Below, in pieces: positions 41,628-43,825 of a stretch of 43,825 nucleotides of DNA; the first letter of the stretch is position 1; every line of letters starts with the position of its first letter. Position numbers and translations under genes: made by a program. The notes under the pieces were generated by a model. It was not told the origin of the DNA. It made no database searches and was given only the letters and a program-made list of their open reading frames with translations. This stretch comes from JADFUS01 sp036653215 (lineage in GTDB: Bacteria > Bacteroidota > Bacteroidia > Bacteroidales > Rikenellaceae), in the NCBI GenBank assembly GCA_036653215.1, contig JAVVUK010000005.1, forward strand, positions 1 through 43,825, given 5' to 3'.

Positions 41628-43742
41628 TTATTCAATTTCACCAACGTGCTTAGCTGATTTCTCTATTACTTCTTTTGAAACATTTGCAGGTACCTCAGCG
41701 AAGTTTGAGAACTCCATTGAAGATGTTGCTCTACCTGAAGATATAGTACGTAACACTGTTACATAACCGAACATCTCTGATAGAGGCACACTTGCCTTAA
41801 CGACACGTGCTGTACCTTTTTGCTCCATACCACTAATTTGACCACGGCGTTTGTTAAGGTCACCGATAATATCACCCATATTCTCTTCAGGAGTAACAAC
41901 TTCCACTTTCATGATTGGTTCCATGATAACTGGTTTTGCCTTTAGAGCAGCGTGACGGAAACCGTTACGAGCACAAATTTCAAATGATAATTGGTCTGAG
42001 TCGACAGGGTGGAAAGAACCGTCTTTTAGGACAACTTTCATGCTATCGATAGGGAAACCCGCAAGTGGTCCATTAGGCATAGCCGAAGCGAAACCTTTTT
42101 GAACAGCTGGGATAAACTCTTTAGGGATATTACCACCTTTAACCATATCAACAAACTCAAGACCTTCTTTAGAGTTGTCATCAACAGGAGAGATTTCAAA
42201 TATAATGTCGGCAAATTTACCACGACCACCACTCTGTTTCTTAAACAATTCTCTATGTTCTATCTTAGTAGTAAGAGCTTCTTTATAGTTAACTTGTGGA
42301 GCACCTTGGTTAATTTCAACACCAAATTCACGACGTAAACGGTCAACGATAATTTCAAGGTGAAGCTCACCCATACCGCTAATAATTGTTTGTCCTGAAT
42401 CTTCGTCTGTCTTAACAGTGAATGTAGGGTCTTCCTCAGAAAGTTTACTAAGCCCAAGACCTAATTTATCAAGGTCTTTTTGAGTTTTAGGCTCAACAGC
42501 AAGACCAATAACTGGGGTTGGGAAAGACATAGACTCAAGAGTTACTGGCGACTTTTCGTCACATAGAGTATCTCCTGTACGTATATCTTTGAAACCTACA
42601 ACTGCACAAATGTCACCTGCTTCAACAACTTCAATTGGATTTTGTTTGTTGGCGTGCATTTGATATATACGGCTGATACGTTCTTTCTTGCCCGAGCGAG
42701 CATTGAAAACATAAGAACCTGCATCAAGTTTACCTGAATAAACCCTTGTAAAAGCTAAACGTCCTACAAATGGGTCAGTAGCGATTTTGAAAGCTAACGC
42801 TGTAAAAGGCTCTGAAATATTAGGTTTACGAGTTACTGTGTGTTCTTCACCAAGGACATGACACTCAACAGGAGGCACATCAAGAGGAGAAGGAAGGTAT
42901 GCGATAATACTATCAAGAAGGAGTTGTACACCCTTGTTCTTGAAAGAAGATCCACAAAGCATTGGGATAACAGACATATTTACTGTGGCAACACGTAATG
43001 CTTTTTTAATCTCCTCAGGAGTTATAGAATCTGGATTTTCAAAGAACTTTTCCATTAGGGCATCGTCCGAAGCAGCTACCTCTTCGATAAGTTTATTTCT
43101 CCATTCTGCGACTTCATCTTTCATGTCTGCAGGGATTTCCTCATAAGTGAAGTTATCACGAAGAGTCTTATCTTCAAAATAGTGAATTGCACGATTACTA
43201 ATAAGGTCTATAATACCTATAAAATTATCTTCTGCACCGATAGGTAGTGCGATAGGAACTGCATTAGCACCTAAACGCTCTTTAACTTGAGCGACAACAC
43301 TAAGGAAGTCTGCACCTGTACGGTCCATTTTGTTAACGTAACCAATACGTGGTACGTTATATTTATCAGCCTGACGCCATACGGTTTCAGACTGTGGTTC
43401 TACTCCGCCTACTGCGCAAAAAGTTGCAACAGCACCATCGAGTACACGTAATGAACGTTCTACTTCAACTGTAAAGTCAACGTGACCGGGAGTGTCGATT
43501 ATATTGATTTGAAAAAGTTTGTCATCATAGTGCCAGAATGTTGTAGTAGCAGCAGAAGTAATTGTTATACCTCTCTCTTGCTCCTGCACCATCCAGTCCA
43601 TAGTAGCAGCACCTTCGTGCACTTCACCTACTTTATGGGTTTTACCTGTGTAAAAAAGAATACGCTCTGAAGTTGTGGTTTTCCCGGCATCAATGTGTGC
43701 CATGATACCTATGTTTCTCGTTAGATTTAAGTCTCTTGCCAT
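41628..43742 (-). CDS. fusA: Elongation factor G
   Basis: EF-G drives translocation and, with RRF, ribosome recycling. The 704-aa product has the GTPase motifs AHIDAGKTT (15-23), RGITITSA, DTPGHVD (83-89) and NKMD (137-140), followed by domains II-V ending near VLRTISSGRATSSMEF. Length and position in the str operon mark it as the primary EF-G. It starts 14 bases after rpsG. Confidence 0.99.
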   Translation of the reverse strand: MARDLNLTRNIGIMAHIDAGKTTTSERILFYTGKTHKVGEVHEGAATMDWMVQEQERGITITSAATTTFWHYDDKLFQINIIDTPGHVDFTVEVERSLRVLDGAVATFCAVGGVEPQSETVWRQADKYNVPRIGYVNKMDRTGADFLSVVAQVKERLGANAVPIALPIGAEDNFIGIIDLISNRAIHYFEDKTLRDNFTYEEIPADMKDEVAEWRNKLIEEVAASDDALMEKFFENPDSITPEEIKKALRVATVNMSVIPMLCGSSFKNKGVQLLLDSIIAYLPSPLDVPPVECHVLGEEHTVTRKPNISEPFTALAFKIATDPFVGRLAFTRVYSGKLDAGSYVFNARSGKKERISRIYQMHANKQNPIEVVEAGDICAVVGFKDIRTGDTLCDEKSPVTLESMSFPTPVIGLAVEPKTQKDLDKLGLGLSKLSEEDPTFTVKTDEDSGQTIISGMGELHLEIIVDRLRREFGVEINQGAPQVNYKEALTTKIEHRELFKKQSGGRGKFADIIFEISPVDDNSKEGLEFVDMVKGGNIPKEFIPAVQKGFASAMPNGPLAGFPIDSMKVVLKDGSFHPVDSDQLSFEICARNGFRHAALKAKPVIMEPIMKVEVVTPEENMGDIIGDLNKRRGQISGMEQKGTARVVKASVPLSEMFGYVTVLRTISSGRATSSMEFSNFAEVPANVSKEVIEKSAKHVGEIE

Positions 43743-43756
43743 TTTCCCTCTACAAA

Positions 43757-43825
43757 TTAAAATCTAAAGTGAGCGAATGCTTTGTTGGCATCAGCCATAC
43801 GGTGCATTTCTTCTTTACGTTTGAA
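43757..43825 (-). CDS. rpsG: 30S ribosomal protein uS7, C-terminal fragment (cut by window edge)
   Basis: The last 22 codons are visible and read FKRKEEMHRMADANKAFAHF followed by RF and a TAA stop. This matches the conserved uS7 C-terminus ([20 protein letters not shown] in E. coli-type proteins). The rest lies beyond the right edge. Its place before fusA is standard for the str operon. Confidence 0.97.
   Translation of the reverse strand, partial: FKRKEEMHRMADANKAFAHFRF

Overview
The window is 43.8 kb of a Bacteroidota chromosome, most likely order Bacteroidales. The lineage call rests on several signs: candidate promoters of the TAnnTTTG (-7) type; A-rich translation starts with little Shine-Dalgarno signal; an LruC-domain lipoprotein with an SDD sorting motif after the lipid cysteine; a long SecA (1094 aa); bL17 and MraY with Bacteroidota-type extensions; Cys-poor uS14, uS4 and bL36; and a str/S10 junction with no tuf gene between fusA and rpsJ. 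Nearly all of it is housekeeping. No CRISPR array, transposase, prophage gene, tRNA or rRNA was seen.

Region 1 (61-14973, minus strand) is one tightly packed division and cell-wall operon, transcribed murE-mraY-murD-ftsW-murG-murC-ftsQ-ftsA-ftsZ-secA. It makes lipid II (MurE, MurD, MraY, MurG; MurC starts the stem peptide), polymerises it (FtsW) and builds the Z-ring (FtsQ, FtsA, FtsZ). secA is the last gene. The usual proximal genes (mraZ, rsmH, ftsL, ftsI) are not present upstream of murE. FtsA has a very acidic tail before its membrane-targeting helix.

Region 2 (15195-20507) is a divergent pair of units. ribH and a TPR membrane protein run on the minus strand; recF-clpP-clpX-ruvB run on the plus strand with overlapping or nearly touching ends. 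The 109-bp gap between them holds a -7-type box for each direction, and the recF box would give a leaderless or nearly leaderless mRNA.

Region 3 (20508-26400) is the least ordinary part. It has a large imperfect palindrome plus a half-copy at the ruvB end. Next come two divergent envelope genes of unknown function: a membrane-anchored coiled-coil protein and a lipoprotein with a partial OmpA-like segment. They share back-to-back promoters. pyrH and frr follow the lipoprotein gene, then a hairpin-rich gap, a small two-helix membrane protein and an LruC lipoprotein.

Region 4 (26689-43825, minus strand) is the str-S10-spc-alpha ribosomal supercluster in canonical order, from rpsG (partial at the right edge) and fusA to rpoA and rplQ, with secY, map and infA inside. 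Two non-coding interruptions stand out: a 108-bp long hairpin between rpsN and rpsH, and a GC-rich hairpin between rpsJ and rplC.

No new enzymatic system was found. The best candidates for something undescribed are the long palindromic elements next to stop codons and the divergent coiled-coil/lipoprotein pair.
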